Source: Winogradskyella sp. (lineage in GTDB: Bacteria > Bacteroidota > Bacteroidia > Flavobacteriales > Flavobacteriaceae). From it: a DNA stretch of 64,000 nt. Positions 28,004-40,672 of the stretch are shown piece by piece (positions within the stretch are counted from its first letter, which is position 1; each line of letters opens with the position of its first letter). The notes under the pieces are model-generated. The model was not told the DNA's origin. It did no database searches and saw only the letters and a list, made by a program, of their open reading frames with translations. A program made the translations under genes and the position numbers. The DNA is taken from the NCBI RefSeq assembly GCF_013213835.1, contig NZ_JABSSU010000004.1, positions 529,250 through 593,249 on the forward strand, read 5' to 3'.

Positions 28004-29338
28004 ATGAAAGACGTGTCTAACATACCAATTGTACCTATGTCTCAGTTTTTGAGACATGCTTTTGATATTCTTAAAAATCCTTTGCCTTTTCATCATAAGA
28101 AATTCTCTGAAAATGGTGACTTATTTTGTTTGAGCATAGGATTTAAAACCAAGGTATTCTTTTGTCGTAATGTTGCTTTTCTTGAGTATGTGTTAAAGAA
28201 GAATCAAAGAAATTATAAGAAATCAAAAATACAAACAGAAGATATTTCAAAATACGTTGGTAAAGGCTTATTAACGATTGAAGGTGATCATTGGAGAACG
28301 CAACGTAAATTAATTCAACCTGCATTTCACAAAAAACAACTACACTTATTGTTAGATAAGATTAAGGAAGCAATAACAGAAGAATATGAAAAGCTACCTT
28401 TAGGAAAAACAATAGATGTATTTCCGATTTTTAATGATTTAGCCTTTAAAACAGTAGTGAATTCCTTGTTTAGTAATGCAGCAACTAATGAAGATATTAA
28501 ACGGTTACAATTTATCACCGAAGAAAATCAGAAGATGCTCATAAAAGAGTTAAGACAACCCTATTTAGGTTGGTGGTTTTCGGCCAGTGGAAAAATTAAA
28601 AAGCACCTAAATTTTTCTGAAGAAGCCAAGCAAATTTTAAAGCGTATTGTTGATGAACGTAAATCTTCAGGTAAACGATTTAATGACTTATTAGATATGC
28701 TATTAGATGCTAGATATGAAGACGGAAGTGCAATGGATGAGGATCAGTTAATTGATGAGATACTTATTTTATTCTTGGCAGGTCATGAAACCACTGCAAA
28801 TGCACTGACATTTACATTTCAATTGTTAGCAAAACACCAAGATTGGCAAGAAAGGATATATCAAGAACGTTCAAGTATTAAAAAGGAGTCAGAAGAGGTT
28901 ATGAACTTGGTGATGAGATCTAAAGTTTGTCAACAAGTTATAGAGGAATCTATGCGATTATATCCACCGGTCTATTTTATAGATCGCGTAAATATTACTG
29001 AAGATAGTTTTAATGGGATGACATTTAAACCAGAATCTAATTTGTTATTCTCCCTTTTCGAGATTCATCGTCATCCAGATCTTTGGGAAAAACCTGAAGC
29101 ATTTATGCCAGGGCGTTTTTCTGAAGGTGAGAGAAAGTTCTCTTCACAATACTTTCCGTTTGGTGCAGGACCTAGAAAGTGTATTGGTAATAATTTCGCT
29201 ATGTTTGAAATGATCATTGCTGTTAGTGAATTGGTTTTTAAATACAAGATTAGATCCGAGTTTGATGATATAGAGATATCTCCATTAATTACACTAAAAC
29301 CAAAAAATGCTTTTTTGAGTTTTGAAGCAAGAGCTTAA
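28004..29338 (+). CDS. Cytochrome P450
   Basis: The protein has 444 residues from the ATG at 28004; a TTG 21 bp upstream is possible. There is no signal or anchor, so it is a soluble bacterial-style P450. The I-helix oxygen-binding motif LAGHETTAN lies near 260, the K-helix ExxR in EESMRLYPP near 313 and the heme-binding loop [16 protein letters not shown] near 383-397, with the axial Cys near 391. These match class CYP102/CYP4-like monooxygenases that hydroxylate fatty or hydrophobic substrates. The substrate and redox partner are unknown; no ferredoxin or reductase gene is adjacent. Its stop overlaps the queG start by one base. Confidence 0.93.
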   Translation: MKDVSNIPIVPMSQFLRHAFDILKNPLPFHHKKFSENGDLFCLSIGFKTKVFFCRNVAFLEYVLKKNQRNYKKSKIQTEDISKYVGKGLLTIEGDHWRTQRKLIQPAFHKKQLHLLLDKIKEAITEEYEKLPLGKTIDVFPIFNDLAFKTVVNSLFSNAATNEDIKRLQFITEENQKMLIKELRQPYLGWWFSASGKIKKHLNFSEEAKQILKRIVDERKSSGKRFNDLLDMLLDARYEDGSAMDEDQLIDEILILFLAGHETTANALTFTFQLLAKHQDWQERIYQERSSIKKESEEVMNLVMRSKVCQQVIEESMRLYPPVYFIDRVNITEDSFNGMTFKPESNLLFSLFEIHRHPDLWEKPEAFMPGRFSEGERKFSSQYFPFGAGPRKCIGNNFAMFEMIIAVSELVFKYKIRSEFDDIEISPLITLKPKNAFLSFEARA

Positions 29339-30261
29339 TGACGAATTCCTCAAAATATACGCATTTAATTAAATCTGAAGCCAAAAGACTTGGATTCTTA
29401 TCATGCGGTATTAGTAAAGCCGAATTTCTTGAAGAGGAAGCACCAAGATTAGAAAAGTGGTTAAACCAAAACATGCATGGTAAAATGCGTTACATGGAGA
29501 ATCATTTCGACAAACGTCTCGATCCCACGAAACTAGTTGAAGACTCCAAAAGTGTAGTGTCGTTGTTACTCAATTATTATCCTAGCCAAGAGCAAACAGC
29601 TAATAGCTATAAATTGTCTAAATACGCTTATGGTACAGACTACCATTTTGTGATTAAAGACAAGCTAAAACAACTACTTCACTTTATTAAAGAAGAAATA
29701 GGAGATGTTCATGGTAGGGCCTTTGTTGATTCGGCACCAGTTTTAGATAAGGCTTGGGCTGCAAAATCTGGTCTAGGTTGGATAGGTAAACATAGTAATT
29801 TGCTAACCCAAAAAGTAGGTTCATTTTATTTCATAGCAGAGTTAATTATCGATTTAGAGTTAGAATACGATCATGCTGTTACAGATCATTGCGGAACTTG
29901 TACAGCTTGTATAGATGCATGTCCTACGGAAGCAATTGTAGATCCTTATGTTGTTGATGGCAGTAAGTGTATTTCTTATTTTACCATTGAATTAAAAGAT
30001 AATCTGCCTACTGAGTTTAAAGGCAAATTTGATGATTGGATGTTTGGTTGTGATGTATGTCAAGATGTTTGCCCATGGAACCGATTTAGTAAACCGCATA
30101 AGGAACCTTTATTTAATCCACATCCTGAGTTGTTATCCATGACAAAAAAAGATTGGGAAGACGTCACTGAAGATACATTTAGAAAGGTGTTTAAAAAATC
30201 TGCTGTTAAAAGGACTAAATACGCTGGTTTAATTCGAAATATTCAATTTTTAAGGGATTAA
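29338..30261 (+). CDS. queG: Epoxyqueuosine reductase QueG
   Basis: The protein has 307 residues. QueG performs the last step of queuosine synthesis in tRNA, reducing epoxyqueuosine with cobalamin and two [4Fe-4S] clusters. The cluster motifs are [15 protein letters not shown] near 185 and [10 protein letters not shown] near 240. The family signatures [13 protein letters not shown] and [12 protein letters not shown] are also present. The ATG shares a base with the P450 stop, which indicates translational coupling. tRNA-Gln(UUG) in this window is not a queuosine substrate, since that requires a GUN anticodon. Confidence 0.96.
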   Translation: MTNSSKYTHLIKSEAKRLGFLSCGISKAEFLEEEAPRLEKWLNQNMHGKMRYMENHFDKRLDPTKLVEDSKSVVSLLLNYYPSQEQTANSYKLSKYAYGTDYHFVIKDKLKQLLHFIKEEIGDVHGRAFVDSAPVLDKAWAAKSGLGWIGKHSNLLTQKVGSFYFIAELIIDLELEYDHAVTDHCGTCTACIDACPTEAIVDPYVVDGSKCISYFTIELKDNLPTEFKGKFDDWMFGCDVCQDVCPWNRFSKPHKEPLFNPHPELLSMTKKDWEDVTEDTFRKVFKKSAVKRTKYAGLIRNIQFLRD

Positions 30262-30333
30262 AAGTATTTAAAAAGTCTTCACTTTAGTAAAGTTTAATCA
30301 TTGTGTATATTTACCGTTTAATAAAATGAGAGA

Positions 30334-32619
30334 ATGAGCAAAGATAGTAAGCGAATAGAAGCTTTGGTTTACCATGCAAAACCCAAACCAGGAAAGATAA
30401 AAGTTGTACCTACAAAAAAATATACTTCTCAAAGAGATCTTTCTTTGGCATATTCCCCTGGTGTTGCTGAACCTTGTTTAGAAATTGAAAAAGAGGTAGA
30501 AAATGTGTACAAGTATACCGCAAAAGGAAATCTTGTAGCCGTTATTTCTAATGGTACTGCGGTTTTAGGTCTTGGTAATATTGGCCCTGAAGCGTCTAAA
30601 CCAGTAATGGAAGGTAAAGGGTTACTTTTTAAAATATTTGCAGATATAGATGTGTTTGACATTGAGGTAGATACTGAAAATGTCGATGAGTTTATAGAAA
30701 CAGTAAAAAATATTGCCCCTACTTTCGGCGGAATTAATCTTGAAGATATAAAAGCACCTGAAGCTTTTGAAATTGAACGTCGTCTCAAAGAAGAACTCGA
30801 TATTCCTGTAATGCATGATGATCAACATGGTACGGCAATTATTTCAGCTGCTGCCTTATTGAATGCGTTAGAACTTGCCAATAAAAAAATTGAAGATGTA
30901 AAAATCGTAGTAAGTGGTGCAGGTGCAGCTGCAATATCTTGTACACGCTTATATCAATCTTTTGGTGCTAAGCGAGAGAATATTGTAATGTTAGATAGTA
31001 AAGGCGTTATCAGATCAGACAGAGATAATCTGACATCACAAAAAGCAGAATTTGCTACGGATAGAAAGATAGACACCTTAGACGAAGCTATGCAGGATGC
31101 AGATGTATTTATAGGTTTATCAATGGCAGATATTGTGACTACAAAGATGCTTAGGTCAATGGCGTCTGATCCAATTGTTTTTGCTATGGCAAATCCAAAT
31201 CCTGAAATAGCTTACCAATTAGCAGTGGATACTCGAGATGATATTATAATGGCAACAGGCCGAAGTGATCATCCTAACCAAGTTAATAATGTATTAGGAT
31301 TCCCGTTTATATTCAGAGGGGCTTTAGATGTGAGAGCCACAAAGATAAATGAAGCCATGAAAATGGCTGCAGTAAAAGCACTCGCGAAACTAGCAAAAGA
31401 ACCTGTTCCGGAGCAAGTAAATATTGCATATTCAGCAACCCGCTTGGCGTTTGGTAGAGATTATATCATTCCAAAGCCATTCGATCCAAGATTAATTGCA
31501 GAAGTTCCGCCTGCAGTGGCAAAAGCAGCTATGAAAAGTGGTGTTGCTAAACAACCAATAGAGGATTGGGAAAGATATAAAAACACACTACTAGAACGTC
31601 TTGGGTCAGATAACAAGCTTATTAGGATGCTTGCTAGTAAGGCAAAAGCTAATCCTAAAAGAGTAGTATTTGCTGAGGCAGATCAATTAGATGTTTTAAA
31701 AGCGGCACAGATTGTTTATGAAGAAGGTATCGCAAGACCTATTTTACTTGGTAGAATTGATACTATTAAATCCTTAATGCAAGACATAGATTTTGATGGT
31801 GAAATAGAAATTATAGATCCAAAATCTGACGAAGAAATAGATAGAAAAAACAGATATGCAGATGCATTTTGGAAACGAAAGAATAGAAAGGGTGTCACAC
31901 AGTATGATGCACGTAAAATAATGCGTGAGCGAAATTATTTTGCCGCAATGATGGTAAATGAAGGTGATGCGGATGCTCTGATTACGGGATATTCTGCTAA
32001 CTATCCTAAAGTAGTGAAACCGATGTTAGACCTAATTGGTATGGCAAAGGGTGTGAGCAGAATTGCTACAACCAATATCATGATGACAAGAAGAGGTCCT
32101 ATGTTTTTGAGTGATACAGCAATAAATATTGACCCAACAGCAGACGACTTGGCAAAAATTGCTTACATGACTTCTAAGGTTATCAAAATGCTAGGAATAG
32201 AACCAGTAATAGCAATGACATCATATTCTAATTTTGGTTCATCAGATAATCCTAATGCTAGAAAAGTAAGAGAAGCTGTGGCGTATCTTCATGGAACTTA
32301 TCCTGAAATGATTGTTGATGGAGAGTTACAAATAGACTTTGCATTAAACTCAAAAATGTTACAAGATATTTTTCCGTTTTCTAAACTAGCTGGGAGAAAA
32401 GTAAATACGCTTGTATTTCCAAATTTAGATTCAGCAAATATCACCTATAAGTTATTAAAAGAACTAAATAAAGCTGAATCAATCGGACCAATAATGATAG
32501 GGATGGCCAAGCCTGTACATATTCTACAATTAGATGCTAGTGTAGATGAGATTGTTAATATGGCTACTGTCGCTGTAGTTGATGCACAAGAACGTGAAAA
32601 ACGCCAGCAAAATAAGTAA
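30334..32619 (+). CDS. maeB: NADP-dependent malic enzyme with C-terminal phosphotransacetylase-like domain
   Basis: The protein has 761 residues, the MaeB two-domain layout. The N-terminal malic enzyme domain (about 1-425) has LAYSPGVAEPC, MHDDQHGTA near 166 and the nucleotide-binding GAGAAAISC near 195. The C-terminal domain (about 430-761) resembles phosphotransacetylase but is generally regulatory in this family, responding to acetyl-CoA. The enzyme decarboxylates malate to pyruvate with NADP reduction in the cytoplasm. It lies 72 bp after queG. A near-match -7 box, TATATTTA at 30306-30313, suggests its own weak promoter. Confidence 0.95.
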   Translation: MSKDSKRIEALVYHAKPKPGKIKVVPTKKYTSQRDLSLAYSPGVAEPCLEIEKEVENVYKYTAKGNLVAVISNGTAVLGLGNIGPEASKPVMEGKGLLFKIFADIDVFDIEVDTENVDEFIETVKNIAPTFGGINLEDIKAPEAFEIERRLKEELDIPVMHDDQHGTAIISAAALLNALELANKKIEDVKIVVSGAGAAAISCTRLYQSFGAKRENIVMLDSKGVIRSDRDNLTSQKAEFATDRKIDTLDEAMQDADVFIGLSMADIVTTKMLRSMASDPIVFAMANPNPEIAYQLAVDTRDDIIMATGRSDHPNQVNNVLGFPFIFRGALDVRATKINEAMKMAAVKALAKLAKEPVPEQVNIAYSATRLAFGRDYIIPKPFDPRLIAEVPPAVAKAAMKSGVAKQPIEDWERYKNTLLERLGSDNKLIRMLASKAKANPKRVVFAEADQLDVLKAAQIVYEEGIARPILLGRIDTIKSLMQDIDFDGEIEIIDPKSDEEIDRKNRYADAFWKRKNRKGVTQYDARKIMRERNYFAAMMVNEGDADALITGYSANYPKVVKPMLDLIGMAKGVSRIATTNIMMTRRGPMFLSDTAINIDPTADDLAKIAYMTSKVIKMLGIEPVIAMTSYSNFGSSDNPNARKVREAVAYLHGTYPEMIVDGELQIDFALNSKMLQDIFPFSKLAGRKVNTLVFPNLDSANITYKLLKELNKAESIGPIMIGMAKPVHILQLDASVDEIVNMATVAVVDAQEREKRQQNK

Positions 32620-32661
32620 GTATCAAAGGGTTTAATGCGTTCGTCATGTCAATAATTTTAT

Positions 32662-32669
32662 TACTTTTG
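32662..32669 (+). promoter_or_regulatory. -7 element of the ruvA-sprA unit
   Basis: TACTTTTG is a full TAnnTTTG match 22 bp before the ruvA ATG at 32692. No clear TTG lies at the best upstream distance. Confidence 0.55.
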
Positions 32670-32691
32670 GGCATCTAACTATTTCGAATTA

Positions 32692-33273
32692 ATGATTACT
32701 CACTTAGAGGGGAAACTTGTTGAAAAAAATCCTACAGACGTTGTAATTGATTGCAATGGTGTTGGATATTTTATCAATATATCACTTCACACATATTCTC
32801 AAATTCCAGATCAGGAAAATTTAAGATTGTATACATATCTTCAAGTTCGTGAGGATGCGCATAGTCTTTACGGTTTTAGTACAAAGGCAGAACGTGAAAT
32901 ATTTAAGTTGTTAATCTCTGTGAGTGGCATAGGAGCCAATACTGCCAGAACTATGTTGTCTTCCTTAACCCCAGAACAAGTTAAAGAAGGTATTGCAAGT
33001 GGTGATGTAGCTTTAATACAAAGTGTAAAAGGTATTGGTGCAAAAACAGCGCAACGTGTAATTATTGATTTAAAAGATAAAGTATTAAAAGTTTATGGAA
33101 TTGATGAACTTTCTTTAATTCCGAACAATACTAATAAAGATGAAGCGTTATCAGCATTAGAAGTTTTAGGATTTAATAAGAAGCAGTCTGAGAAAGTGGT
33201 AGATAGAATATTAAAAGCTCAACCTGAAGCTGATGTGGAGCAAATTATTAAAGAAGCTCTAAAAAACTTGTAA
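32692..33273 (+). CDS. ruvA: Holliday junction DNA helicase subunit RuvA
   Basis: The protein has 193 residues. The N-terminal OB domain starts MITHLEGKLVEKNPTDVVID. Two helix-hairpin-helix motifs follow (LISVSGIGANTARTML near 75 and SVKGIGAKTAQRVI near 110), then the C-terminal RuvB-binding domain with ALEVLGFNKKQ. RuvA tetramers hold the four-way junction for RuvB. It ends 5 bp before the sprA start, so recombination repair and type IX secretion genes share one transcript. Confidence 0.97.
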   Translation: MITHLEGKLVEKNPTDVVIDCNGVGYFINISLHTYSQIPDQENLRLYTYLQVREDAHSLYGFSTKAEREIFKLLISVSGIGANTARTMLSSLTPEQVKEGIASGDVALIQSVKGIGAKTAQRVIIDLKDKVLKVYGIDELSLIPNNTNKDEALSALEVLGFNKKQSEKVVDRILKAQPEADVEQIIKEALKNL

Positions 33274-33278
33274 TACAA

Positions 33279-36200
33279 TTGAATAAGACCAACTATAATC
33301 AATTAAAATCAATAGGTTTTTTATGCATTCTAATAGTGTGTATGCTATTGGGTCAAATAGCTTTAGGTCAAGAAACCGAACAAGATAGCACAAAAACAAC
33401 CTTTGCTTTTGGTAATATTAAAATGCCAAACCCGAATAGTATTGTTTCAAAATACACTTATGATCCAATACTAGATCGTTATATCTACACAGAAAAGATT
33501 GGGAACTTCAATATCAATTACCCATTAATTCTAACTCCGAAGGAGTTTGAGAAGTTAGTATTAGAAGAAAAGCTTAAAGAGTATTATAAAAGAATATCTG
33601 ATGCCGCGGATGGTAAAAAAGATGGAACTGAAGAGGATCAGAAAAATTTATTACCAGAGTTTTATGTCAATTCTGGATTGTTTGAAACCATTTTTGGTGG
33701 AAATACAATAAATGTTATACCAAGTGGTTACGCGGAAGTAGATTTAGGTGTTTTATTTTCAAGACAAGATAATCCTGCTTTTTCTCCTAGAAATCGTACA
33801 AATTTCACATTTGATTTTGATCAAAGAATAGGTGTGAGCCTATTAGGTAAAGTAGGAACAAGACTTCAGGTAACAGCTAATTACGACACTGAAGCTACCT
33901 TCGATTTTCAACAATTGGTAAAGTTAGAATACACACCAACTGAAGATGATATTATTCGAAAGATAGAAGTTGGTAACGTAAATATGCCATTAAATAGTTC
34001 CTTAATCACAGGAGCTCAAAGTTTATTCGGTGTCAAAACAGAACTACAATTTGGAAAGACAACTGTAACGGCAGTCTTTTCAGAACAACAATCGCAGTCT
34101 AGATCGGTAGTTGCTCAAGGTGGCGGAACTGTTGAAGAATTTGAATTTTTCGCAAGAGATTACGATGAGAACAGACACTACTTTTTAGCACAGTATTTTA
34201 GGGATAATTATGATGATGCGTTGTTACAATATCCATTCATTGATAATGGTGGATTGCAGATAACTAGAGTAGAAGTTTGGGTAACAAATAGAAATAATCA
34301 AATTGATAATGTAAGAAACGTTATTGCATTTCAGGATTTAGGAGAATCTGAACCAGAAGACATTGGTCTCGATCCATTGCCTCCAGGGTTTATTAATAAT
34401 TTTGGGGCTTTACCAGATAATGAAAATAATGATTTAGACCCTACAAATATTGGTGAGCCAGGTTCATTATTAACCGAAGCAGTTAGAGATATTACAAATG
34501 TCGAAGCTGGTGTTACAGTAAATGTCAATGAAGGTTTTGATTACGGAAAATTAGAAGCAGCGCGTAAACTTCAAGAGGGTCAGGATTATGTATTAAATTC
34601 TGAACTTGGTTATATTTCATTAAATCAGCGCTTGCTCAATGATGAAGTCTTAGCTGTAGCTTTTCAGTATACCATAAATGGGGAAGTCTATCAAGTTGGT
34701 GAGTTTGCAAATGATGGTGTAGATGCAACACAAGTTGATGATGGTGTTTCAGGTAATCCTGTTGTAAATAATCAGAGTTTAATCCTTAAGATGTTGAAAA
34801 GTGCTGTGACAGTAGTTGATCAACCGATTTGGGATTTGATGATGAAAAACATCTATGACACAGGTGCATTTCAATTGAGTCAAGAAGATTTTAGACTAAA
34901 TATATTTTATACCGAAGCATCTCCAGTCAATTATATAAGACCAGTTGAAGGAACAACCTTTCCAACTTTTGATAATAATACACCATTTACAGGAGACGAT
35001 TCTGAAATCAACGAAACTCCGTTAATACGATTATTTCATTTAGATCGATTGAATGTCAATAATGATCCTCAAGAAGGAGGAGATGGTTTCTTTGATTATG
35101 TGCCAGGACTTACGGTGTTAACTCAAAATGGAAAAATTATCTTTACTAAGACTGAACCGTTTGGGCGTTATCTCTTTGATGTTTTAGATGATGATAATAA
35201 CCCGGCTAATAACGATGCAGACTATGAGTTAGATACATACACAAACGAGAACCAAGAAAAGTATGTTTACGATTTACTTTATAAATCAACTAAAACTCAA
35301 GCTTTAGACGAGGCCGAAAAGAACAAGTTTCAAATAAAAGGTCGATTTAAAAGTAGCGGTGGCGGAGGAGGAATACCAATAGGTGCGTTTAATGTACCTA
35401 GAGGTTCTGTGAGAGTAACCGCTGGTGGTCGTTTGCTTGTTGAAGGAATAGATTACACGGTGAATTATCAGCTAGGTCGTGTAGAGATTTTAGATGAAGC
35501 CTTAAAGGCCTCAAATACACCTATCAATGTCTCAGTAGAAAATAATGCTGTATTCGGTCAGCAAACAAGACGATTTACAGGTGTGAATGTTGAACATCAG
35601 TTCAATGAGAATTTTGTGTTGGGTGCGACATTGTTAAATCTTAATGAACGACCGATAACACAAAAAGCTAATTTTAATGCAGAGCCAATCAATAATACCA
35701 TCTTTGGTGTAAATGGTAACTACTCAACAGAAGTACCATTTTTAACGCGTCTAGTTAATAAACTACCAAATGTAGATACAGATGTGCCATCCAATCTTTC
35801 GGTTAGAGGTGAATTCGCATATTTACTACCTGGAGCACCAAAGGGTACTGACTTTGAAGGAGAAGCAACAGCGTATATTGATGATTTTGAAGGAACTCAA
35901 GGTGCGATTGATTTATTAAGTCCTTTTTCTTGGTTTTTATCAAGTCGACCAAAAGAGTTACCTTCCAATATTCCTGGTAATGACAATAATGGAGTTGAGA
36001 ATGGTTTTGGTAGAGCTATGTTAAACTGGTATACAGTAGATCCTATTTTCTATAGTAATCAGAGACCAGATGGTATTTCTGATGATGATATATCAGATCT
36101 CTATACCAGACGTGTTTTTATTGATGAAGTATTTCCACAGGTAGATATCGTTCAAGGTCAAACAGCCGTAATTAATACATTAGATTTAGCATACTATCCT

Positions 36201-39200
36201 TCTGAGCGTGGACCTTATAATTTTAACCCTTTGGCTGCAGATGATACATTAAATCCTAATAATAGTTGGGCCGGAATAACAAGACAAATTACATCTACAG
36301 ATTTTGAGCAGGCTAATGTTGAGTATATTGAATTTTGGGTTCAAGATCCATTTATGGATAATCCGACAAGTCAAGGAGGAAAACTTTATGTTAACCTAGG
36401 TAATATATCAGAGGACGTTTTAAAGGATGGAAAAAAGCAATATGAAAACGGATTACCAGAAGATGGTAATGTGTCTTTATTAAACCCAACAGATTTTGGT
36501 GGTGTTGTTCCACAAAATCAATCTTTGATATACACATTTGCTACTACAGGCCAGCAGAGAACAAATCAAGATGTTGGTTATGATGGTTATGATGATGCTG
36601 AAGAAATTGCTGCTTTCGGTGGGCAATTTGGAGATGATCCTTCAAAAGATAATTATACATTCTATTTAAACACAGATGGTAATATTTTTGATCGTTACAA
36701 GCAGTATAACGGTCAAGAAGGAAACACACCAGATGTCTTTACAGATACCAATAGAGGTTCAACAACACAACCTGATGTTGAAGATATCAATAGAGATAAT
36801 ACAATGAACACTATTGATAGTTATTTTGAGTATGAGGTTGATATGACACCGAATAGTCTGAACTTAAATAACCCTCAAATTAATGATATCAAGGTTAGGA
36901 ATGTAACATTGCCAAATGGAGACCAAAGAGATGTGACTTGGTATCAATTTAGATTACCAATTAGTGAACCTACAAATGCAATAGGTGGTATCTCAGATAT
37001 TAGATCGGTACGTTTCGCACGTTTATATTTAAGAGAGTTTACAGAAAATACAGTATTACGTTTTGCAACATTAGATCTTGTTAGAAGTGACTGGAGACGT
37101 TTTACACAAGATTTGGATAATGATACATCAAATAACAGTGCAAATGCAGAGTTTAATGTTGCTATTGTTGGTGTTCAAGAAAACGATGGGGATTACGTTA
37201 TTCCACCGGGTGTAAGACGTGAAGAATTGAATAATAACAACAATATCATACGCCAAAACGAGCAGTCATTGGTGTTACAAGCATGCGAGTTAGAACCTGA
37301 AGATTCACGTGGGGTTTTTAAGAATATCAATGTAGATATGCGTCAGTATAAGAACTTACGCATGTTTATTCATGCTGAGGCTCAAGATGGGGAAGTATTG
37401 AATCCAGGTGAGATGGTTGCGTTTATAAGATTAGGAAACGATTTTACTGAGAATTTTTATCAAATAGAAGTTCCACTATTACCTACTGAGGATGTTTTAA
37501 GTGGTACCCAACAAGAACGTGTTTGGCCAGCTGAAAATGAGATCAACATACCTTTAGCATTTTTGCAACAGATTAAAGCTTTCGGTATTGATGATGGTAC
37601 ACTTACTAATTTAGATCCAACATTTTATAATGTTATTGACGGAAACCTTATTGAGACACCTCTAGCCAATGGCAACGTTCCTTACGATCCGGTTGGAACA
37701 GGTGGTGTGAAACAACAACGTATTGCGATAAAGGGAAATCCGAATTTTGGGAATATTCGAGTATTGATGGTTGGTCTAAAGAATGCTAATTCTGAAGGGT
37801 CAATGCAGAATATTTGTGGTGAGGCTTGGTTTAATGAATTACGAATGTCAGATCTTGAAAATGATGGTGGTTGGGCTGCTGTGGTAAGTATGGATTCTAA
37901 TATTGCGGATTTTGCGGATATTAGTGTAACTGGAAGGAGGAGTACCATCGGATTTGGTGGGATAGAACAAGGTCCTAATGAAAGAAGTTTAGATGATGTA
38001 CAGCAGTATGATTTAGTAACTAATGTGCAAATCGGACAGTTGTTCCCGAAAAAATGGGGACTTCAAATACCTTTTAATTATGCACAGAGTGAAGAATTGG
38101 TAACACCAAAATTCGATAGATTCTATAATGACCTAACCTTAGAGTCTCGTTTAGATGCAGCTGATTCTGATGAGGAGGAGGAACGCATCAGACAGCAGTC
38201 TGAGGATTATACGAAGCGGAAAAGTATCAACTTTATTGGGGTTAGAAAGCAAAAGACAGGTGACTCAAAAAATAGATTTTATGATGTTGAAAACCTTACG
38301 TTTAATTATTCTTATAATCAGGTAGAGCATAGAGATTTTGAGATAGAGCAAGCTTTAGATCAAAACATAAGAGCAGGTGTCAATTATAACTATAATTTCA
38401 ATCCATTACGAATTGAACCTTTCAAGAAAAATGATTCGTTGTTTAAAGGAAAGTATTGGAAGATTTTAAAAGATTTCAATATAAATCCGCTACCAACCAA
38501 TATATCTATAAATACCGATATTAATAGACAATTCAGTAAGCAAAAGTTTAGAGAAGTTGAGTTGGGTGGTGACAATATTGGTGTTGAAGAATTGTTCAGA
38601 AGAAATTATACATTCGATTTCCAATATGCAATAAACTTCAATTTAACGGATGCATTAAGTGCTAACTTAACCGCTGCAAATTCTAATATTGTACGAAACT
38701 ATTTTATTGATGATAGGCTTAATGGTAGACAAGATCCTGAGTTAGGAGTTTGGGATGGTTTCTTTGATTTTGGCGATCCAAACTTTCAGACACAACAGCT
38801 CCAAGTTAACTACGAATTACCTTTATATAAAATACCAGCACTGAGTTTTCTAAGAACTACTTATGCTTATACAGGGACTTTTCAGTGGCAAAAAGGTTCT
38901 GATTTAAATGAAGGTTTACAATTAGAAGACCCTGATAATCCGGGGCAGTTTAATACCTTTAATTTAGGACATTCTATTCAGAATTCTAATACCCATAATA
39001 TCAATTCAACGTTAAATATGGAGACTTTGTATAAGTCTTTAGGGTTGGTTAGAAAGGGTAAACCAAGAGGTCGTGGTAGACAAAGAAATCCTGGAGGAAG
39101 AAATAGAAACAACTCAAAGGATAATGGTAACAATAATAATAAACAAGCTAATTCTTCCAATAAGTTAAGTGCTGGAAAGAAGGCATACAATACGCTGATT

Positions 39201-40598
39201 GATATTGTTACTATGGTAAAACGTGTACAATTAGGTTATACAGAAAATAACGGTACATTTTTACCAGGTTATCTACCAACACCTGGTTTTATTGGAACTT
39301 TGAGACCTACCTTAGGATATACTTTTGGTAGTCAAAGAGATATTAGACAACTTGTGGCTAGAAACGGATGGTTAACTGTTTTCCCTGAATTTAATCAGCA
39401 GTATACAGAAGTATTAAATCGTTCATTAGATTACTCAGCAGATCTTGAGCCAATGCGTGACTTTAAAATTACGTTAGTCGGAAACAAAACTTTTGCTGAA
39501 AACATTTCAGAAAACTTTAGGGGTATAGATGACCCTAACGATCCAGATGGTCTTAGTGATGAATATGAGGCTTTAATTACGAATTCATTTGGTAACTTAA
39601 TGATAACAACATCTCTTATTAAGACAGCTTTTAGTCCAAGTGATGAGGTTAGATCAGAGACTTTCGATGATTTTAGAGCAAATAGATTAATAATTGCAAA
39701 TAGATTAGCACGAGATTTTTATGGTAATACACCTTTTGGAACAGATGCAGAAGGTTTCCCAATTGGTTTTGGTAAAAATAGTCAACGTGTGTTGATTCCA
39801 GCTTTCTTATCCGCATATCAAGGTGTAGATCCAAACAATATAACCACAAGTGCGTTTAGAGACGTACCTATTCCAAACTGGACGTTGAAGTACACAGGAT
39901 TAATGAAGTTAAAGTGGTTTAAGAAAAACTTTAGACGTTTTTCTATTCAACACGGATATAGATCTAGATATACTATTAATCAGTTCAGAAATAATTTAGA
40001 TTATGATAATGATGTAGAAAATCTAGTGCTAAATCCAGATTCTGGCTTGGGTGAAATCAATTCAATTAATCAAGATGCGAATGGGAATTTAAAGAACAGA
40101 ACGCTATTTAGTAATATTAATTTAGAAGAACAGTTTAGCCCGTTAATACGTTTAGAGTTTGAAATGAAAAACTCAATTAAAGTATTAACAGAGATAAAAA
40201 CTGACCGTATGTTGTCCTTAAGTCTAGATAACAATCTATTAACCGAGATCCAAGGAAGAGAATATACACTTGGTTTAGGTTATAGAATAAAGGACTTAAG
40301 AATTAGATCTGCCTTAGCAGGGCCAAAACAAGTTGTGAAGAGCGATTTAAATATGCGTGCTGATGTATCAGTAAGAGATAATAAAACTATAGTAAGATAT
40401 TTAGACTTAGAGAACAATCAGATAACTGCTGGTCAAACCATATGGAATGCAAAGTTTTCAGCAGATTACGCATTTAGTAAAAATCTAACGGCAATATTTT
40501 ATTTTGACTACACGTTTTCTGATTTCGCCATTTCTACATCTTTTCCACAAACATCATTAAGGTCTGGTCTTACATTGAGATATAATTTCGGAAATTAA
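33279..40598 (+). CDS. sprA: Cell surface protein SprA, type IX secretion translocon barrel
   Basis: The protein has 2439 residues, typical of SprA, a giant outer-membrane beta barrel that forms the export pore of type IX secretion and is needed for gliding. Initiation appears to be at the TTG at 33279, because no ATG lies in frame before the signal peptide (residues 1-31, ending IALGQ). Family motifs include [17 protein letters not shown] near 60 and [10 protein letters not shown] near 870. A basic low-complexity insert rich in Arg, Gly and Asn lies at about 1925-1967. The last residues, TLRYNFGN, end in a beta strand. It is cotranscribed with ruvA. Confidence 0.96.
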   Translation: MNKTNYNQLKSIGFLCILIVCMLLGQIALGQETEQDSTKTTFAFGNIKMPNPNSIVSKYTYDPILDRYIYTEKIGNFNINYPLILTPKEFEKLVLEEKLKEYYKRISDAADGKKDGTEEDQKNLLPEFYVNSGLFETIFGGNTINVIPSGYAEVDLGVLFSRQDNPAFSPRNRTNFTFDFDQRIGVSLLGKVGTRLQVTANYDTEATFDFQQLVKLEYTPTEDDIIRKIEVGNVNMPLNSSLITGAQSLFGVKTELQFGKTTVTAVFSEQQSQSRSVVAQGGGTVEEFEFFARDYDENRHYFLAQYFRDNYDDALLQYPFIDNGGLQITRVEVWVTNRNNQIDNVRNVIAFQDLGESEPEDIGLDPLPPGFINNFGALPDNENNDLDPTNIGEPGSLLTEAVRDITNVEAGVTVNVNEGFDYGKLEAARKLQEGQDYVLNSELGYISLNQRLLNDEVLAVAFQYTINGEVYQVGEFANDGVDATQVDDGVSGNPVVNNQSLILKMLKSAVTVVDQPIWDLMMKNIYDTGAFQLSQEDFRLNIFYTEASPVNYIRPVEGTTFPTFDNNTPFTGDDSEINETPLIRLFHLDRLNVNNDPQEGGDGFFDYVPGLTVLTQNGKIIFTKTEPFGRYLFDVLDDDNNPANNDADYELDTYTNENQEKYVYDLLYKSTKTQALDEAEKNKFQIKGRFKSSGGGGGIPIGAFNVPRGSVRVTAGGRLLVEGIDYTVNYQLGRVEILDEALKASNTPINVSVENNAVFGQQTRRFTGVNVEHQFNENFVLGATLLNLNERPITQKANFNAEPINNTIFGVNGNYSTEVPFLTRLVNKLPNVDTDVPSNLSVRGEFAYLLPGAPKGTDFEGEATAYIDDFEGTQGAIDLLSPFSWFLSSRPKELPSNIPGNDNNGVENGFGRAMLNWYTVDPIFYSNQRPDGISDDDISDLYTRRVFIDEVFPQVDIVQGQTAVINTLDLAYYPSERGPYNFNPLAADDTLNPNNSWAGITRQITSTDFEQANVEYIEFWVQDPFMDNPTSQGGKLYVNLGNISEDVLKDGKKQYENGLPEDGNVSLLNPTDFGGVVPQNQSLIYTFATTGQQRTNQDVGYDGYDDAEEIAAFGGQFGDDPSKDNYTFYLNTDGNIFDRYKQYNGQEGNTPDVFTDTNRGSTTQPDVEDINRDNTMNTIDSYFEYEVDMTPNSLNLNNPQINDIKVRNVTLPNGDQRDVTWYQFRLPISEPTNAIGGISDIRSVRFARLYLREFTENTVLRFATLDLVRSDWRRFTQDLDNDTSNNSANAEFNVAIVGVQENDGDYVIPPGVRREELNNNNNIIRQNEQSLVLQACELEPEDSRGVFKNINVDMRQYKNLRMFIHAEAQDGEVLNPGEMVAFIRLGNDFTENFYQIEVPLLPTEDVLSGTQQERVWPAENEINIPLAFLQQIKAFGIDDGTLTNLDPTFYNVIDGNLIETPLANGNVPYDPVGTGGVKQQRIAIKGNPNFGNIRVLMVGLKNANSEGSMQNICGEAWFNELRMSDLENDGGWAAVVSMDSNIADFADISVTGRRSTIGFGGIEQGPNERSLDDVQQYDLVTNVQIGQLFPKKWGLQIPFNYAQSEELVTPKFDRFYNDLTLESRLDAADSDEEEERIRQQSEDYTKRKSINFIGVRKQKTGDSKNRFYDVENLTFNYSYNQVEHRDFEIEQALDQNIRAGVNYNYNFNPLRIEPFKKNDSLFKGKYWKILKDFNINPLPTNISINTDINRQFSKQKFREVELGGDNIGVEELFRRNYTFDFQYAINFNLTDALSANLTAANSNIVRNYFIDDRLNGRQDPELGVWDGFFDFGDPNFQTQQLQVNYELPLYKIPALSFLRTTYAYTGTFQWQKGSDLNEGLQLEDPDNPGQFNTFNLGHSIQNSNTHNINSTLNMETLYKSLGLVRKGKPRGRGRQRNPGGRNRNNSKDNGNNNNKQANSSNKLSAGKKAYNTLIDIVTMVKRVQLGYTENNGTFLPGYLPTPGFIGTLRPTLGYTFGSQRDIRQLVARNGWLTVFPEFNQQYTEVLNRSLDYSADLEPMRDFKITLVGNKTFAENISENFRGIDDPNDPDGLSDEYEALITNSFGNLMITTSLIKTAFSPSDEVRSETFDDFRANRLIIANRLARDFYGNTPFGTDAEGFPIGFGKNSQRVLIPAFLSAYQGVDPNNITTSAFRDVPIPNWTLKYTGLMKLKWFKKNFRRFSIQHGYRSRYTINQFRNNLDYDNDVENLVLNPDSGLGEINSINQDANGNLKNRTLFSNINLEEQFSPLIRLEFEMKNSIKVLTEIKTDRMLSLSLDNNLLTEIQGREYTLGLGYRIKDLRIRSALAGPKQVVKSDLNMRADVSVRDNKTIVRYLDLENNQITAGQTIWNAKFSADYAFSKNLTAIFYFDYTFSDFAISTSFPQTSLRSGLTLRYNFGN

Positions 40599-40612
40599 TA
40601 GACCAATATTTT

Positions 40613-40644
40613 TTTGAAAACGAGCAATTAAAAAATTACTTTTG
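40613..40644 (+). promoter_or_regulatory. Promoter of gcvH
   Basis: TTTG (40613-40616), a 20-bp spacer and TACTTTTG (40637-40644) match the Bacteroidota consensus; the ATG follows at 40673. Confidence 0.78.
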
Positions 40645-40672
40645 TTTTTTTAATATACAACAACAGAAAAAG

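Noticed and set aside
30429..30788. 119-codon minus-strand open frame within maeB
   Set aside because: Shadow of a well-conserved malic enzyme domain.
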